DNA of 64,000 bases, from the NCBI GenBank assembly GCA_002841865.1, contig PHBD01000004.1, positions 60,434 to 124,433 of the forward strand, given 5' to 3'. Below are positions 34,360-44,078 of the stretch, in pieces. This stretch comes from Deltaproteobacteria bacterium HGW-Deltaproteobacteria-19. Lineage in GTDB: Bacteria > Desulfobacterota > Syntrophia > Syntrophales > PHBD01. Position 1 is the stretch's first letter, and the number at the start of each line of letters is the position of its first letter. Position numbers and translations under genes: made by a program. The notes under the pieces were generated by a model. That model made no database searches, was not told the DNA's origin, and saw only the letters and a list, made by a program, of their open reading frames with translations.

Positions 34360-36258
34360 GTGCGGGACTATGACATCATCGTGATCGGCAGCGGACATGC
34401 AGGCTGTGAGGCCGCTCTGGCGGCGGCCCGGATGGGTTGCGACACCCTGCTGTTCAACATCAATCTGGACTCGGTGGCCCTGATGCCCTGTAATCCAGCC
34501 ATCGGCGGGCTGGCGAAGGGCCAACTGGTCAAGGAAATCGATGCTCTCGGCGGCGAAATGGGACACATCGCCGACCGCACGGCGGTGCATTTCCGGCTCC
34601 TGAATGCCTCCAAGGGACCGGCCGTCCGTTCCTCCCGGTTTCAATGCGACAAGCAGCTCTACCGCCTGGCCATGAAGACGGTGGTGGAGCGTGAGAAACG
34701 GGTTCATCTCCGCCAGTCGCTGGTAACCGCCCTGCGGGTGGAAGGGAACCGCGTGACCGGCGTCGTGGACCAGGCCGGCGTGACATACGGCAGCCGCGCC
34801 GTTGTCGTCGCCACGGGCACCTTTCTGAACGGCCTCATCCACATCGGCGCCGCCCGCTTTCCAGCCGGGCGGGCCGGGGAGATCGCCTCCCTGGAACTCG
34901 CGGAATGCGTGAAATCCCATGGCTTCGAAACGGGCCGGATGAAAACGGGAACACCCCCCCGGCTCCGGGCATCCTCCATTGACTTCTCCCGGCTCACCCG
35001 GCAGGACAGTGACCCGGAACCGGAGGCCTTTTCCTACACGACGGAAAAGCTGCGGGAAGAGCGTCTTCCCTCCTACTTCACAGCCACAACGGAGGAAACG
35101 CGCCGGATCATCGGGAACAACATCAGCCTGTCGCCCCTTTATTCGGGAACGATCCGGGGGATCGGGGCCCGTTACTGTCCCTCCCTTGAAGACAAGATCG
35201 TCCGCTTTTCCAATCGGGAGAGCCATCCCGTCGTCCTGGAGTTCGAGGGACTCGACACGGAAGAGGTGTATGCAAAGGGGCTTGGCAACTCGATGCCGCC
35301 CCACCTCCAGGAGCAGATCGTCCGCAGCGTACCCGGGCTCGAGGCAGCGGAGATCATGCGCTACGCCTACGCCATCGAATATGACTTCATCCAGCCCACT
35401 CAACTCCAGCCGACACTGGAGACGAAAAGGCTCCGGGGGCTCTACCTGGCCGGCCAGATCAACGGAACGTCAGGCTACGAGGAGGCCGCCGCCCAAGGCC
35501 TGTGGGCCGGAATCAACGCCGCCTGCGCCGTCCAGGGGCGGGAGCCATTCGTACTCCGGAGATCCGAGGCATACATGGGAGTGCTGATGGACGACCTGGT
35601 CACACGGGGCGTGGACGAACCATACCGAATGTTCACCTCCCGGGCGGAATACAGGCTGCTCCTGCGGGAGGACAACGCCGCCATCCGCCTGATGGGAAAA
35701 GGACACGAACTCGGCCTGGTGCCCCCGGACGTCTATCGCGGCCTCAGGGAAAAGGTCCGGCAGATCGAATCCGGGATGAAGCGGCTGTCGTCGGCCCGGA
35801 TCTACCCCGTGGAGGACAGCGCCCGCAAGCTGCAAACCCTCGGGTCGCCTCCCCTGAGGAATCCGGTCTCCCTCTTCGATCTCCTCAAACGGGAGGAAAT
35901 CGACTATGACGACCTGGCCGTCTTCGACGGCTGGGAAGCGATCCCGGACCAAATGGTGAAGAAGCAGATCGAGATCGAAGCGAAGTACGAGGGGTACATC
36001 CGGCGCCAGCGCGAGGCCGTGGAGAAGATGAAGGCCCAGGAGGAGAAGACCATCCCGCCGTCGATGGACTACGACCATGTCCCGGGCCTGTCCAATGAGC
36101 TCCGGGCAAAGCTGAAGGCCATCTCTCCGGCGACCATCGCCCAGGCGGGACGGATTCCCGGGATGACCCAGTCGGCTCTGGCCTCCATCCTGATCATCAT
36201 GAAGAAAATGAAGGGGCCACCAACAGACCGTCGTGACGACCCACCCAACCGACCATGA
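34360..36258 (+). CDS. mnmG: tRNA uridine-5-carboxymethylaminomethyl modification enzyme MnmG (GidA)
   Basis: With MnmE it installs cmnm5 on the wobble uridine of tRNAs, using FAD, NADH and methylene-THF. From GTG 34360 the product is 632 residues, the family length (about 629). Visible are the FAD loop [40 protein letters not shown], the Cys-containing active-site region [24 protein letters not shown] and the C-terminal helical [18 protein letters not shown] is preferred over an upstream ATG at 34294 because TGGAGAG lies 5 nt before it and the family begins at YDIIVIGSG. Confidence 0.96.
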   Translation: MRDYDIIVIGSGHAGCEAALAAARMGCDTLLFNINLDSVALMPCNPAIGGLAKGQLVKEIDALGGEMGHIADRTAVHFRLLNASKGPAVRSSRFQCDKQLYRLAMKTVVEREKRVHLRQSLVTALRVEGNRVTGVVDQAGVTYGSRAVVVATGTFLNGLIHIGAARFPAGRAGEIASLELAECVKSHGFETGRMKTGTPPRLRASSIDFSRLTRQDSDPEPEAFSYTTEKLREERLPSYFTATTEETRRIIGNNISLSPLYSGTIRGIGARYCPSLEDKIVRFSNRESHPVVLEFEGLDTEEVYAKGLGNSMPPHLQEQIVRSVPGLEAAEIMRYAYAIEYDFIQPTQLQPTLETKRLRGLYLAGQINGTSGYEEAAAQGLWAGINAACAVQGREPFVLRRSEAYMGVLMDDLVTRGVDEPYRMFTSRAEYRLLLREDNAAIRLMGKGHELGLVPPDVYRGLREKVRQIESGMKRLSSARIYPVEDSARKLQTLGSPPLRNPVSLFDLLKREEIDYDDLAVFDGWEAIPDQMVKKQIEIEAKYEGYIRRQREAVEKMKAQEEKTIPPSMDYDHVPGLSNELRAKLKAISPATIAQAGRIPGMTQSALASILIIMKKMKGPPTDRRDDPPNRP

Positions 36259-37195
36259 CCTGATCGCCTCCCTCTGGGGAATCCGTCCGAGGCGGAGCTG
36301 TCCCGATCTCTCTGTCGCGGGCAGCCCCGAGCGCACCCTGTCGCGCCTGGTTCTTGAAGCCGAGGACGACAGCCTCTGGGTCCTCGAGGAGATCGCTCCT
36401 GCGACGTTCCCACAGAAAGAGCGCCAGGCGGAGATCCTGCACCAACTCCATCGTGCTGCACTGGGGCTGGTCCATCCCTTTCTCCGGGTGCGCAACGGTT
36501 CGTGGGCAGCCTGCACGAACGGGCACTGCCGGATGCTCCGTCCTTTCGTGGACGGGGTTTCCCCGGTGCGTCCCGACTATGCCTTCGACGCCTGGCGGGG
36601 AGAGGCCATGGGAACGTTTCTTGTTACCCTCCGGCAGTCGTCGCATTCCCTATCGCCGGAAGTGTTGGGCCCACATTTTTCCCTGGAGATCTTCATCGAG
36701 GATCTCCTGGGGCGGATCCGCCGCCACGATCCCGCCCTCCTGCCGGCCCTCCATCCAGCACTCCAGCGTCTGGATGAGCACCTTTTCCCCGTTCTCGCAA
36801 ACCTGCCGTCCGCCTTCTGCCACGGCGACTTTCATCCCCTCAACGTGATCTGGTCGCAGGAAGCCGTACGCTCCGTCATCGACTGGGAGTTCTGCGGCCT
36901 CAAGACGGAGGCCTACGATGCGGCCCTCCTCATGGGATGCATCGGCATGGAGGATCCCCGGGCCCTGACGGGCCCCTTCATCTCGTCTTTTATAGCCGGA
37001 CTCCGCCGGGAGGGGCTCCTGTCGCCGGCCAGCCGGTCCGTCCTGTTCGAACTGGTTCTGGCGGTTCGTCTGTTATGGCTGTCCGAGTGGCTCCGGGGAC
37101 GGGACATGGAGATGGTTCGGCTGGAGCTGGATTACCTGGACCTGCTCCTGGCAAACGAATCTCTCATCCGGGAGGCGTGGGAACTGACGCGCTGA
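36233..37195 (+). CDS. Aminoglycoside-phosphotransferase-fold kinase
   Basis: A 320-residue protein of the APH/choline-kinase fold. It has the catalytic loop [13 protein letters not shown] (Asp near 202) and the metal-binding [21 protein letters not shown]. The N-terminal lobe has SLWVLEEI in place of a textbook Lys strand. Family substrates include antibiotics, choline, homoserine and sugars; nothing here identifies one. GTG 36233 lies within the last 26 bp of mnmG in another frame, so it is probably co-transcribed. No secretion signal is seen, so it is cytoplasmic. Confidence 0.82.
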   Translation: MTTHPTDHDLIASLWGIRPRRSCPDLSVAGSPERTLSRLVLEAEDDSLWVLEEIAPATFPQKERQAEILHQLHRAALGLVHPFLRVRNGSWAACTNGHCRMLRPFVDGVSPVRPDYAFDAWRGEAMGTFLVTLRQSSHSLSPEVLGPHFSLEIFIEDLLGRIRRHDPALLPALHPALQRLDEHLFPVLANLPSAFCHGDFHPLNVIWSQEAVRSVIDWEFCGLKTEAYDAALLMGCIGMEDPRALTGPFISSFIAGLRREGLLSPASRSVLFELVLAVRLLWLSEWLRGRDMEMVRLELDYLDLLLANESLIREAWELTR

Positions 37196-37241
37196 ATGGG
37201 AGGCATGGCCGGCGATGCCGGAACACCCCGCCGGCTACTGG

Positions 37242-37973
37242 CTACAGCGACCGGAACAGGGTGAAGATCCCCAGCAGGCCCAGCATGGCGAATACTACAT
37301 TGCGGTACGAGCGCTCGCCGAGTCTGCCGTAAAGGACGTGTCCCAGCCAGGTTCCCGTCAGGATGGGGATGACGGAGTACAAAAAGAGCTTGAGCACCGG
37401 CTCCGTCATGAGCCCTTCCCTTGCCTGGAACAGGATGACGACAATCCCCGAAAACAGGAAAAAGCCCTGCAGGGTTGCCTTGAGGACGTCCTTGTTCCAG
37501 GGTTGGAGTGTGACGTAAACGATGACGGGCGGTCCCGAGGCACTGATGGCCCCGCCGAACAATCCCCCCAGAAAGCCGAATCCGTAGGGCCATGCCCCCC
37601 GCAGCTCCCGGTTGCTCGGCGAAGCCAGGAAAAATCCCCAGAGGCTGTAAAGCAGAAGGACAAGCCCGACAAACCGCTGGATCCAGAGGGCATGCAGGTG
37701 GACAAGAAGCATGACGCCGAGGGGAATGCCTGGAAGGCTGCCGAGGAGGAGAGGAAGGACTTTCCGCCAGTCCAGGTAGCGTCGCAGGGGAATGGTGAGT
37801 CCGACTGTCAGGAGCGCACCGAAAAGACTGGTCACCGGGACCGCAGTCCGAACGTCCAGCCAGAGCATGATCAGTGGCAGCGACAGGAGGACCGAGCCGA
37901 AGCCGGTGAATCCTTGAACCAGCCCGGCGAAAAAGGCGATCAGGAGGATCCAGAAGACGGTTTCAGGCGGCAT
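37242..37973 (-). CDS. TauE/SafE family (DUF81) membrane permease
   Basis: A 243-residue integral membrane protein with seven to eight hydrophobic helices and the family opening ILLIAFFAGLVQGFTGFGSVLLSLPL, then repeated in the second half as GFLGGLFGGAISASGPPVIVY. Members export sulfite, sulfoacetate or other organosulfur anions, or take part in sulfur assimilation; substrate here is unknown. It is 18 bp after tolB and may be the last gene of the Tol run, an unusual neighbour since pal is expected there. Confidence 0.88.
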   Translation of the reverse strand: MPPETVFWILLIAFFAGLVQGFTGFGSVLLSLPLIMLWLDVRTAVPVTSLFGALLTVGLTIPLRRYLDWRKVLPLLLGSLPGIPLGVMLLVHLHALWIQRFVGLVLLLYSLWGFFLASPSNRELRGAWPYGFGFLGGLFGGAISASGPPVIVYVTLQPWNKDVLKATLQGFFLFSGIVVILFQAREGLMTEPVLKLFLYSVIPILTGTWLGHVLYGRLGERSYRNVVFAMLGLLGIFTLFRSL

Positions 37974-37991
37974 GATTCAGTTCATGTCCTG

Positions 37992-39317
37992 TCATTTCAT
38001 CCGCGGAGACCAGGACGGCGCGGCCCCACCTCCATCCTGGAGTGTCCGGACGTTCGTTCCGTTGACGTTCATCACCTGGATTCTTCCCCCTCCCCGGCGG
38101 GAGCTGAAGACGATGTAGCGGCCGTCGGGAGACCAGGTGGGAGACTCGTTGTCGTCCCGGTCGAACGTAAGCTGCAGGAGATTGGATCCGTCTTCGTCGA
38201 TGGTAAAAATCTGGAACCGGCCACCGGCCATGCCCTCGAAGGCAAGGCGCTTTCCCTTGGGGGACCAGGATGGGGACGTATTGTACCTCCCCTCAAAGGT
38301 GAGCCGCCGGACATTGCTCCCATCGGCGTTCATCAGGTAGATCTGGGGAGAACCGGCCCGGTTGGAGACAAAAGCGATCCGGCCGCCGTCGGGGGACCAG
38401 GCGGGGGAGATGTCGATGGAGGAACTGAAGGTGATCCGGCGGACCTGGTAGGAAGATGTGTCCAGGATGTAAATCTCTTCGTTGCCGTCCTTGCTCAGGG
38501 TGACGAGGAGCCGACGACCGTCGGGGGACCAGGATCCGGCCAGGTTGATTCCTCTGTAATCCATTATCTTCCTGGTTCTTCGGGTCGCCAGATCGTGGAT
38601 ATACAGGTCCGGATTGCCGTCCTTGTAAGACGTGAAGGCCAGTTTGCTGCCGTCGGGGGACCAGCGTGGAGCATGGATGATACTCTGGTGGCTCGTCAGC
38701 CGCTGCCGCTCGGTCCCGTCGAAAAGGACCGAGTAGAGGTCCGCCTTGCCCTTCGATTTCAGGACGAAGGCAATTCTCGTATCGAACACGCCCCCCTCCC
38801 CCGTGAGGGCCACGAGGATGTCCGAAGCGACAAGCCTGAGAAGTGCCTCCGGTTTGTCCTTGCGCCCCATGTAGCCCTTGGCGACGAGGACCTGCCCCTT
38901 GACGACGTCGAAGAGGCGGACCTCGATGTCGAGGTCCGTTCCTTTGACCGCGTAGGAACCCTTGACCAGGAACTCGGAACCGATGGCGGACCAGTCGTCA
39001 AACCGGAATGTCCCCGGGAGAAGGCCTGCCTTCCGGGGATCCTCCAGGAAGGCCTTCCGGGAGATGACATTGAAGAATCCCGTCACATCCAGATAGCGTC
39101 CCAATCGGTCTGCCAACCCCTGCGACAGGCCATCCGTTCCGGAACCGCCCGTCCGGGCCTGGAAATCGGCCACGGCGATGGGATACTTGTGGAAAGCGGG
39201 GGAATCGATGTCCAGGTAGACCTTGGCCAGAACCTGACCGGGAAGGAGAAGCAGGAGGAAGAGCAGGAATGCAGAAACACGGCTTTTTCTGGTCTGGGTT
39301 CGAACCGGTTCGGTCAT
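37992..39317 (-). CDS. tolB: Tol-Pal system protein TolB
   Basis: Periplasmic component of the Tol system that binds Pal during outer-membrane constriction. The 441 residues have a signal peptide (SAFLLFLLLLLPGQVLA), an N-terminal TolB-N domain (about 35-165) and a six-blade beta-propeller with repeated APRWSPDGSKLAFTSYKDG / SWSPDGRRLLVT / AWSPDGGRIAFVSNRAG units. It begins 3 nt after the stop of the TonB/TolA-like gene. The expected downstream pal gene is absent; a TauE-type permease follows. Confidence 0.95.
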   Translation of the reverse strand: MTEPVRTQTRKSRVSAFLLFLLLLLPGQVLAKVYLDIDSPAFHKYPIAVADFQARTGGSGTDGLSQGLADRLGRYLDVTGFFNVISRKAFLEDPRKAGLLPGTFRFDDWSAIGSEFLVKGSYAVKGTDLDIEVRLFDVVKGQVLVAKGYMGRKDKPEALLRLVASDILVALTGEGGVFDTRIAFVLKSKGKADLYSVLFDGTERQRLTSHQSIIHAPRWSPDGSKLAFTSYKDGNPDLYIHDLATRRTRKIMDYRGINLAGSWSPDGRRLLVTLSKDGNEEIYILDTSSYQVRRITFSSSIDISPAWSPDGGRIAFVSNRAGSPQIYLMNADGSNVRRLTFEGRYNTSPSWSPKGKRLAFEGMAGGRFQIFTIDEDGSNLLQLTFDRDDNESPTWSPDGRYIVFSSRRGGGRIQVMNVNGTNVRTLQDGGGAAPSWSPRMK

Positions 39318-39320
39318 GGC

Positions 39321-40055
39321 TCACCTTTTCAACTGGGATGAATGGAACCGGATGCCGATCTCGACCACCCGGTCGGGAATCCATTCCGGAAGGGGGGGAA
39401 ACGGGGCCGCCTTTTGCACCGCCTTCAGGGCTGAATCGTCGAAATACCGGTTTCCGGATCGCTTTTCAAAATCCAGTTCGGCGATCTCCCCGCCGCGGAG
39501 AATGTGGACCCGAACGACCGCCTCCAAAGTCTGCCCCTTCGTCAGGTCAGCAGGGAGAGCCCACTGGTTGCGGATCCGGTTCCAGAGAACGACATAGTAA
39601 ACACCCATGCGGTTGTTCAGGTCGGCCTCGGACATCTGGCTGGAGGAAGATAACCGGGCCGACATGGCCGGCCGGGACGCGGCCGCCCGTTCCGATTGCT
39701 CCACTTTCCGGCGGAGTTCCTCGATCCTGCGGTCCAGGGTCGCTTGTTGCCTGGCCGGTTCGACCTTTTTCTTCGGAAGGACGACCGGATCCTTTTTGAG
39801 GGCCTTCGGCGGAGCCGGCGGAACGGTGCCCAGGACCTCCCGGGTGAGATCCGGCCCGGGGGACTTGGGCGTGATATCCGCCATGCTGACGAGGGAAACG
39901 GAGTGGACCGGACCGAACGTGAGCCGGGTGGGTGAAGACATGGGACCGAGGGCGACGAGCAGGACAAGGATGACGACGTGCAGGAATCCGGACAGGAGGA
40001 TCATGCGGTTCAGGCTGCTCCCCCCATGTGGCTGGAAGAGCCCGGTGGATGTCAT
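39321..40055 (-). CDS. TonB/TolA-type energy-transducing protein
   Basis: A 244-residue inner-membrane-anchored protein: one N-terminal TM (about 17-40, MILLSGFLHVVILVLLVALG), a Pro/Lys-rich periplasmic spacer, a short coiled coil (about 100-125, LDRRIEELRRKVEQSE) and a TonB C-terminal domain (about 150-240, LEAVVRVHILRGGEIAELDF and FDDSALKAVQKAAPFPPLP). Position between tolR and tolB shows that it serves as the TolA of this system. Its start overlaps the tolR stop by 4 bp. Confidence 0.9.
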   Translation of the reverse strand: MTSTGLFQPHGGSSLNRMILLSGFLHVVILVLLVALGPMSSPTRLTFGPVHSVSLVSMADITPKSPGPDLTREVLGTVPPAPPKALKKDPVVLPKKKVEPARQQATLDRRIEELRRKVEQSERAAASRPAMSARLSSSSQMSEADLNNRMGVYYVVLWNRIRNQWALPADLTKGQTLEAVVRVHILRGGEIAELDFEKRSGNRYFDDSALKAVQKAAPFPPLPEWIPDRVVEIGIRFHSSQLKR

Positions 40056-40474
40056 CGCTCCTCCTCCGGGGGCTCGGTGATCATGCCGAGTTTGTCGACA
40101 CCACCCTTCCTCACTGCTGCCATGACCTGCACTACGAATCCATAGGGCACGGTCTTGTCCGCCCGCAGGTAGACATCCCGGTCGATCCGGTTGGCAAAGA
40201 TGGCCTCGAGCTTGTCACTCAATTCCGCAAGGGTCACGCGTGTTCGATTGAGAACGATTTCCTGGTTGCTCCGGATCGTCAGGACAAGCTTTTCCTCCGT
40301 CACGTCGACGCTTTTCGACTTGACCTGGGGAAGGTTGACGTCAATGCCCATCTGAAGCATCGGGGCCGTCACCATAAAAATGATGAGGAGCACCAGGATC
40401 ACGTCCACCAGCGGCGTCACATTGATCTCCGCCATGGGCTTATGGTCGGAGGCGGTCCTCCGGAAACGGTTCAT
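40052..40474 (-). CDS. tolR: TolR/ExbD family proton-channel subunit
   Basis: A 140-residue inner-membrane protein that, with TolQ, uses the proton gradient to drive TolA. It has one TM with the essential Asp in MAEINVTPLVDVILVLLIIF, then a periplasmic ExbD domain (LPQVKSKSVDVTEEKLVLTI). ATG 40474 lies 5 nt after the tolQ stop; the frame is open to a TTG at 40507 inside tolQ. It overlaps the next gene by 4 bp. Confidence 0.93.
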   Translation of the reverse strand: MNRFRRTASDHKPMAEINVTPLVDVILVLLIIFMVTAPMLQMGIDVNLPQVKSKSVDVTEEKLVLTIRSNQEIVLNRTRVTLAELSDKLEAIFANRIDRDVYLRADKTVPYGFVVQVMAAVRKGGVDKLGMITEPPEEER

Positions 40475-40481
40475 CACGAAA

Positions 40482-41210
40482 TCAGGATCTCCCCGAATGA
40501 CGATCAACCAGGTTCAGGAACTCGGAGGCGAAGTGTTCCATGTCCTGGGTCATGCCGCGAACTCGGTTCAAGTAATAATTATAGAATATAACCGCCGGGA
40601 TGGCTGCCGCCAATCCGGCCGCCGTGGCGATGAGGGCCTCCGAGATGCCAGGCGCGACGACAGCCAGCGTCGCCGATCCCCGGGCGCCGATCCCCTTGAA
40701 GGTGTCCATGATCCCCCAGACGGTACCGAACAGGCCGATGAAGGGACTGGCGCTTCCGGTCGTGGCCAGGAATCCGATGGCGCCTTCCAGCTTCGCGCTT
40801 TCCATACCCAGGGCCTGACTCAGGGCGCGCTCCACATGATCCACGCCCTGCCGCTCAATCGATATGGATGACGTCTCGGAACCCGGCGAATCGGAACTTG
40901 TCCGGCCGACCCGGCTCAGTTCCTCGTATCCCGAAAGGAACACGGCAGCCAAGGTGGAATCGGGGTGCCTCTTCGCCTGCGGATAAACTTCCGAGAGGCG
41001 GCTGCTACGGCTGTAGGCCTCCAGGAAAGCCTCGTTATCCTTTTTCACTTTCCTGAACTGACGATACTTCATGAAAATGATGGCCCACGAAACAACGGAG
41101 AACACGAGCAGGAGGACGAGGACAAACTTGACCATCAGTCCCGCGCCCAAGATCATCCCGAGAAGGCTGCCGTGAAAAGAGCTTCCCGCGGCGGCGGCGA
41201 CAGGGGGCAT
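40482..41210 (-). CDS. tolQ: TolQ/ExbB family proton-channel protein
   Basis: A 242-residue inner-membrane protein with three TMs: about 18-42, 140-165 (IGFLATTGSASPFIGLFGTVWGIM, the MotA/TolQ/ExbB core), and 180-210 (PGISEALIATAAGLAAAIPAVIFYNYYLN). It forms the channel with TolR. It is the first gene of the tolQ-tolR-tolA-like-tolB run, downstream of epmA by 92 bp, with a recognisable promoter between them. Confidence 0.95.
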   Translation of the reverse strand: MPPVAAAAGSSFHGSLLGMILGAGLMVKFVLVLLLVFSVVSWAIIFMKYRQFRKVKKDNEAFLEAYSRSSRLSEVYPQAKRHPDSTLAAVFLSGYEELSRVGRTSSDSPGSETSSISIERQGVDHVERALSQALGMESAKLEGAIGFLATTGSASPFIGLFGTVWGIMDTFKGIGARGSATLAVVAPGISEALIATAAGLAAAIPAVIFYNYYLNRVRGMTQDMEHFASEFLNLVDRHSGRS

Positions 41211-41245
41211 TGGATACTCCTGAAAGGGTATTTGAAACTGGATGG

Positions 41246-41274
41246 ACCGTAATGGAATTTCGCCCCCTTGTCAA
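41246..41274 (-). promoter_or_regulatory. Promoter upstream of tolQ
   Basis: Minus-strand TTGACA (41269-41274), 17-bp spacer and TACGGT (41246-41251), 36 bp before the tolQ start. The -10 is weak, so confidence is moderate. Confidence 0.5.
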
Positions 41275-41302
41275 GGGCGGAGGCCCCGGTAATTAACGGG
41301 GT

Positions 41303-42232
41303 TCACAGGATTTCCGGCGGAAACGCCACGACCTCATCGATGGTTGCGGCATCGCAGAGGATCATGGCCAGCCGATCGACGCCCAGAGCAATCCCCGACG
41401 CTTCGGGCATCCTTTCCAATGCCCTGAGGAACCGCTCCGGCTGGGGAGGGGCAGCCCTGCCCCGGCGCTCCGCTTCCGCCCGGACTTCGTCAAAACGGCG
41501 CCGCTGCTCCACCGGATCGGTCAACTCGGCAAAACCGTTAGCCAGTTCCATCCCCGCCATGTAGAGTTCGAAACGCTCCGCCACGGACGGGTCGTTCCGT
41601 TCCGCCCGGGCCAGGGAACCGTAGGCGATCGGATAGGAATGGAGAAACAGGGGGGCTTCCCGGCCCAGGAAAGGCTCCACTTCGAAGGCCAGGATCTCCT
41701 CGAAGCGGTCCTCCCGGATGGCCGCGTCGAGAGAGAGAGAAGCATGGGCGGCAAAGGCATCCCGGACCGAAAGCCTCGGGCAGGGGCGTGCTAGGCGGAT
41801 GGATTTCCCCGCGTAGGAAAGCGTTTCACCGATCCCGAGGTCTTTCGCCACGGACAGGATCAGGGCCTCGCACTCATCCATCAACTCCCGGGAATCGATG
41901 TCCCGCCGATACCACTCCAGCATGGTGAACTCGGGAAGATGGCGGTCCCCCCGCTCTCCCTGGCGAAAGCACCGGCAGATCTGAAAGATCCGGGGATATC
42001 CCGCGGCCAGGAGCCGCTTCATGCAGAGTTCGGGAGAGGGATGAAGAAACCAGTCCCCGCTTGGGACGGGCTCGATGTGGGCTTCGGGGGCAGGGGCCGG
42101 GATCCGGGCGGGCGTTTCCACTTCCAGGTAATCCCGGTCCAGAAAGAAACGGCGGAGAGCCCCGATCATCCTTGCCCGAATGTCAAGGGCCTTCCGCCGC
42201 CTGGACAGGAACCAGGATTCTTCCTGCTCCAC
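41303..42232 (-). CDS. epmA: Elongation factor P--(R)-beta-lysine ligase EpmA (PoxA/GenX)
   Basis: A 309-residue truncated class II LysRS paralogue that attaches beta-lysine to EF-P. The catalytic core only is present, without the anticodon-binding domain: DYLEVETPARIPAPAPEAHI, HPSPELCMKRLLAAGYPRIF, FRQGERGDRHLPEFTMLEWYR and the C-terminal ASGIALGVDRLAMILCDA. GTG start at 42232, 6 nt from the efp stop. With efp and epmB next to it, the pathway assignment is firm. Confidence 0.95.
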   Translation of the reverse strand: MEQEESWFLSRRRKALDIRARMIGALRRFFLDRDYLEVETPARIPAPAPEAHIEPVPSGDWFLHPSPELCMKRLLAAGYPRIFQICRCFRQGERGDRHLPEFTMLEWYRRDIDSRELMDECEALILSVAKDLGIGETLSYAGKSIRLARPCPRLSVRDAFAAHASLSLDAAIREDRFEEILAFEVEPFLGREAPLFLHSYPIAYGSLARAERNDPSVAERFELYMAGMELANGFAELTDPVEQRRRFDEVRAEAERRGRAAPPQPERFLRALERMPEASGIALGVDRLAMILCDAATIDEVVAFPPEIL

Positions 42233-42238
42233 GGGAAT

Positions 42239-42802
42239 TCAGTCTTTGACCCGGGTGAGGTACTCCCCGGAGCGTGTATCGATGCGGATCTTCTCCCCCG
42301 CCTCGATGAAGGAAGGAACCAGGACTACGTAGCCCGTCTCAACGGTGACCGGCTTTGTATTGCCCGAAACCGTATCGCCCTTGAGCCAGGGATCCGCTTT
42401 CGTTACGACCAGGTCCACCGAGTTGGGCATGGTCACCCCCAGGGGGCGGTCCTCGAAGAAGAGAACCTCCGCTTCCATGTTTTCCAGGAGGAAATTCTTC
42501 GCCTCCCCCACCTGGTCCTCCGTAATGAAAACCTGGTCGAAGGTGGTCGTATCCATGAAGCAGTATTTTTCCTCTTCCATATAGAGGTACTGCATGGTCT
42601 TCACCTGGAGGTCCGCCTGTTCGAACATGTCCACCGACCGAAAGGTCCGCTCGAACTGATTTCCATTGATCATGTTCTTGAGCTTGCACCGGTAGAGGGC
42701 CTGTCCTTTTCCGGGCTTCACAAAATTGAACTCGGTGATGACGTAGGGATCGCCGTCGATCTTGATCCGGAGCCCTTTCCGCAGGTCGCTGGCCGTATAC
42801 AT
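42239..42802 (-). CDS. efp: Elongation factor P
   Basis: Translation factor that rescues ribosomes stalled at polyproline. 187 residues in three beta-barrel domains. The modification site is the Lys in KPGKGQA (about residue 34), the same loop that EpmA lysylates in E. coli. The C-terminal domain ends in the family motif IRIDTRSGEYLTRVKD. It is preceded by a near-consensus promoter and followed after 6 nt by epmA; epmB lies upstream on the same strand. Confidence 0.97.
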   Translation of the reverse strand: MYTASDLRKGLRIKIDGDPYVITEFNFVKPGKGQALYRCKLKNMINGNQFERTFRSVDMFEQADLQVKTMQYLYMEEEKYCFMDTTTFDQVFITEDQVGEAKNFLLENMEAEVLFFEDRPLGVTMPNSVDLVVTKADPWLKGDTVSGNTKPVTVETGYVVLVPSFIEAGEKIRIDTRSGEYLTRVKD

Positions 42803-42855
42803 CGTTGTCTCTCCTTGAGGAAATCCAAGGGGTTATTCACCTCTCGGGATTGGGA

Positions 42856-42884
42856 TTCATAATGCATTTGATAACCCTTGTCAA
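42856..42884 (-). promoter_or_regulatory. Sigma-70 promoter of efp-epmA
   Basis: On the minus strand TTGACA (42879-42884), 17-bp spacer and TATGAA (42856-42861), 53 bp upstream of the efp start codon in the epmB-efp gap. Confidence 0.75.
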
Positions 42885-42906
42885 AAGAAAACAACCCCTT
42901 GGGGCA

Positions 42907-43956
42907 TCACGGATCCGGGGACATCCCGACCGGCGCCCGATGGAGCAGGATCTTCCCCCCCTCCCCGGGAAGATCCTGCACGTACCGGGGCAGACAGAGG
43001 CCCGACAAGTTCTTCCAGAGGCGCTCCATGATCTCCAGGCCGGCTGCGGGAGAGGTCCGGAAATGGCCCGTTCCCGTCACGGCGTCGCACTGGAAGAGAT
43101 AGTAGGGACGGACGGCGATGCTCTGGAGACCCTGGAAAAGATCCCGGAGGACCTCATAGCGGTCGTTGACCCCCTTGAGAAGAACCGACTGGCTGGAGAC
43201 GGGAATGCCCCGGGTGAGGATCCGGTCGCAGGCAGCTGCTGATTCTTCAGTTATTTCAAGCGGGTGATTGAACTGTGTGTTGAGCCAGAGGGGACGATGC
43301 TGCTGGAGGATCCGGCAGAGGTCCTCCGTGATCCGCATGGGCAGGACGACTGGGACGCGACTGCCCAGACGCAGGACCTCCACATGAGGGATCGCCCGCA
43401 GCGAGCCCAGGAGCCAGTCCAGCTCTCCGTCGTCCCTGGTCAGGGGATCTCCTCCCGAGAGGATGACCTCCCGGATGGCCGGGGTGCGGGCTATCCACTC
43501 CAGGGCGCGACGCAGGCGGGGCCGCCGGCTCCCGGAGGCGGGGCGGCGCCAGAGCCGCTTTCGGTTGCAGTGACGGCAGTGAAGGGCGCACCGGTCCGCG
43601 GCCAGGAGCAGGCAGCGGTTTCCGTAGCGGCGGATGAGTCCCGCTACGGGCATGTGTTTCTCCTCGTCCAGGGGATCGGGATCTTCCCCGGACCGGCCCT
43701 CCAGTTCCCGCGGATCCGGAATGACCTGCCGGGCCAGGGGATCCCCGGCGTCACCCGGCCGCAGGAGCGACATATAATAAGGTGTGATCCGGCAGGGGTA
43801 TTGGCGCAGCAGGTCTTCCCAGACCGGTCCCGCCACCGCCTCCTCCCCCAGAATCCGGGCCAGCCGGTCCCGGCGGAGAGCAGACCGGCCCAGTTGCCAG
43901 CGCCAGTCTGACCAGTCGGAGGGATGGATATCCTCCCGGAAAGATAGAGTTTCCAA
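42907..43956 (-). CDS. epmB: EF-P beta-lysylation protein EpmB (lysine 2,3-aminomutase family)
   Basis: Radical-SAM, PLP-dependent enzyme that converts L-lysine to beta-lysine for EF-P. It has the cluster motif CALHCRHC (C-x3-C-x2-C), LSGGDPLTRDDGELDWLL, and the PLP-binding C-terminal region with VLLKGVNDRYEVL. TTG 43956 is proposed as start (349 residues, close to EpmB at about 342) because GGGGGGA lies 5 nt before it and the family begins near DWRWQL; an ATG at 44055 would add 33 unlike residues and run into the lysS promoter. It may instead be a catabolic KamA, but the adjacent efp and epmA argue for EpmB. Confidence 0.9.
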   Translation of the reverse strand: METLSFREDIHPSDWSDWRWQLGRSALRRDRLARILGEEAVAGPVWEDLLRQYPCRITPYYMSLLRPGDAGDPLARQVIPDPRELEGRSGEDPDPLDEEKHMPVAGLIRRYGNRCLLLAADRCALHCRHCNRKRLWRRPASGSRRPRLRRALEWIARTPAIREVILSGGDPLTRDDGELDWLLGSLRAIPHVEVLRLGSRVPVVLPMRITEDLCRILQQHRPLWLNTQFNHPLEITEESAAACDRILTRGIPVSSQSVLLKGVNDRYEVLRDLFQGLQSIAVRPYYLFQCDAVTGTGHFRTSPAAGLEIMERLWKNLSGLCLPRYVQDLPGEGGKILLHRAPVGMSPDP

Positions 43957-44013
43957 AGATTTCCCCCCAGCCGCCGGAGACCTGGAAGGGGATTCCCTGG
44001 CGGGCGAATTTGC

Positions 44014-44040
44014 TTGACGAATCGGAAAAATCCATATAGT
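44014..44040 (+). promoter_or_regulatory. Candidate promoter of lysS
   Basis: TTGACG (44014-44019) and TATAGT (44035-44040) with a short 15-bp spacer, 38 bp before the lysS ATG in the divergent gap with epmB. Confidence 0.45.
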
Positions 44041-44078
44041 CCAACACCCCTCCATACGTCAACTGATCACGGGAACTA

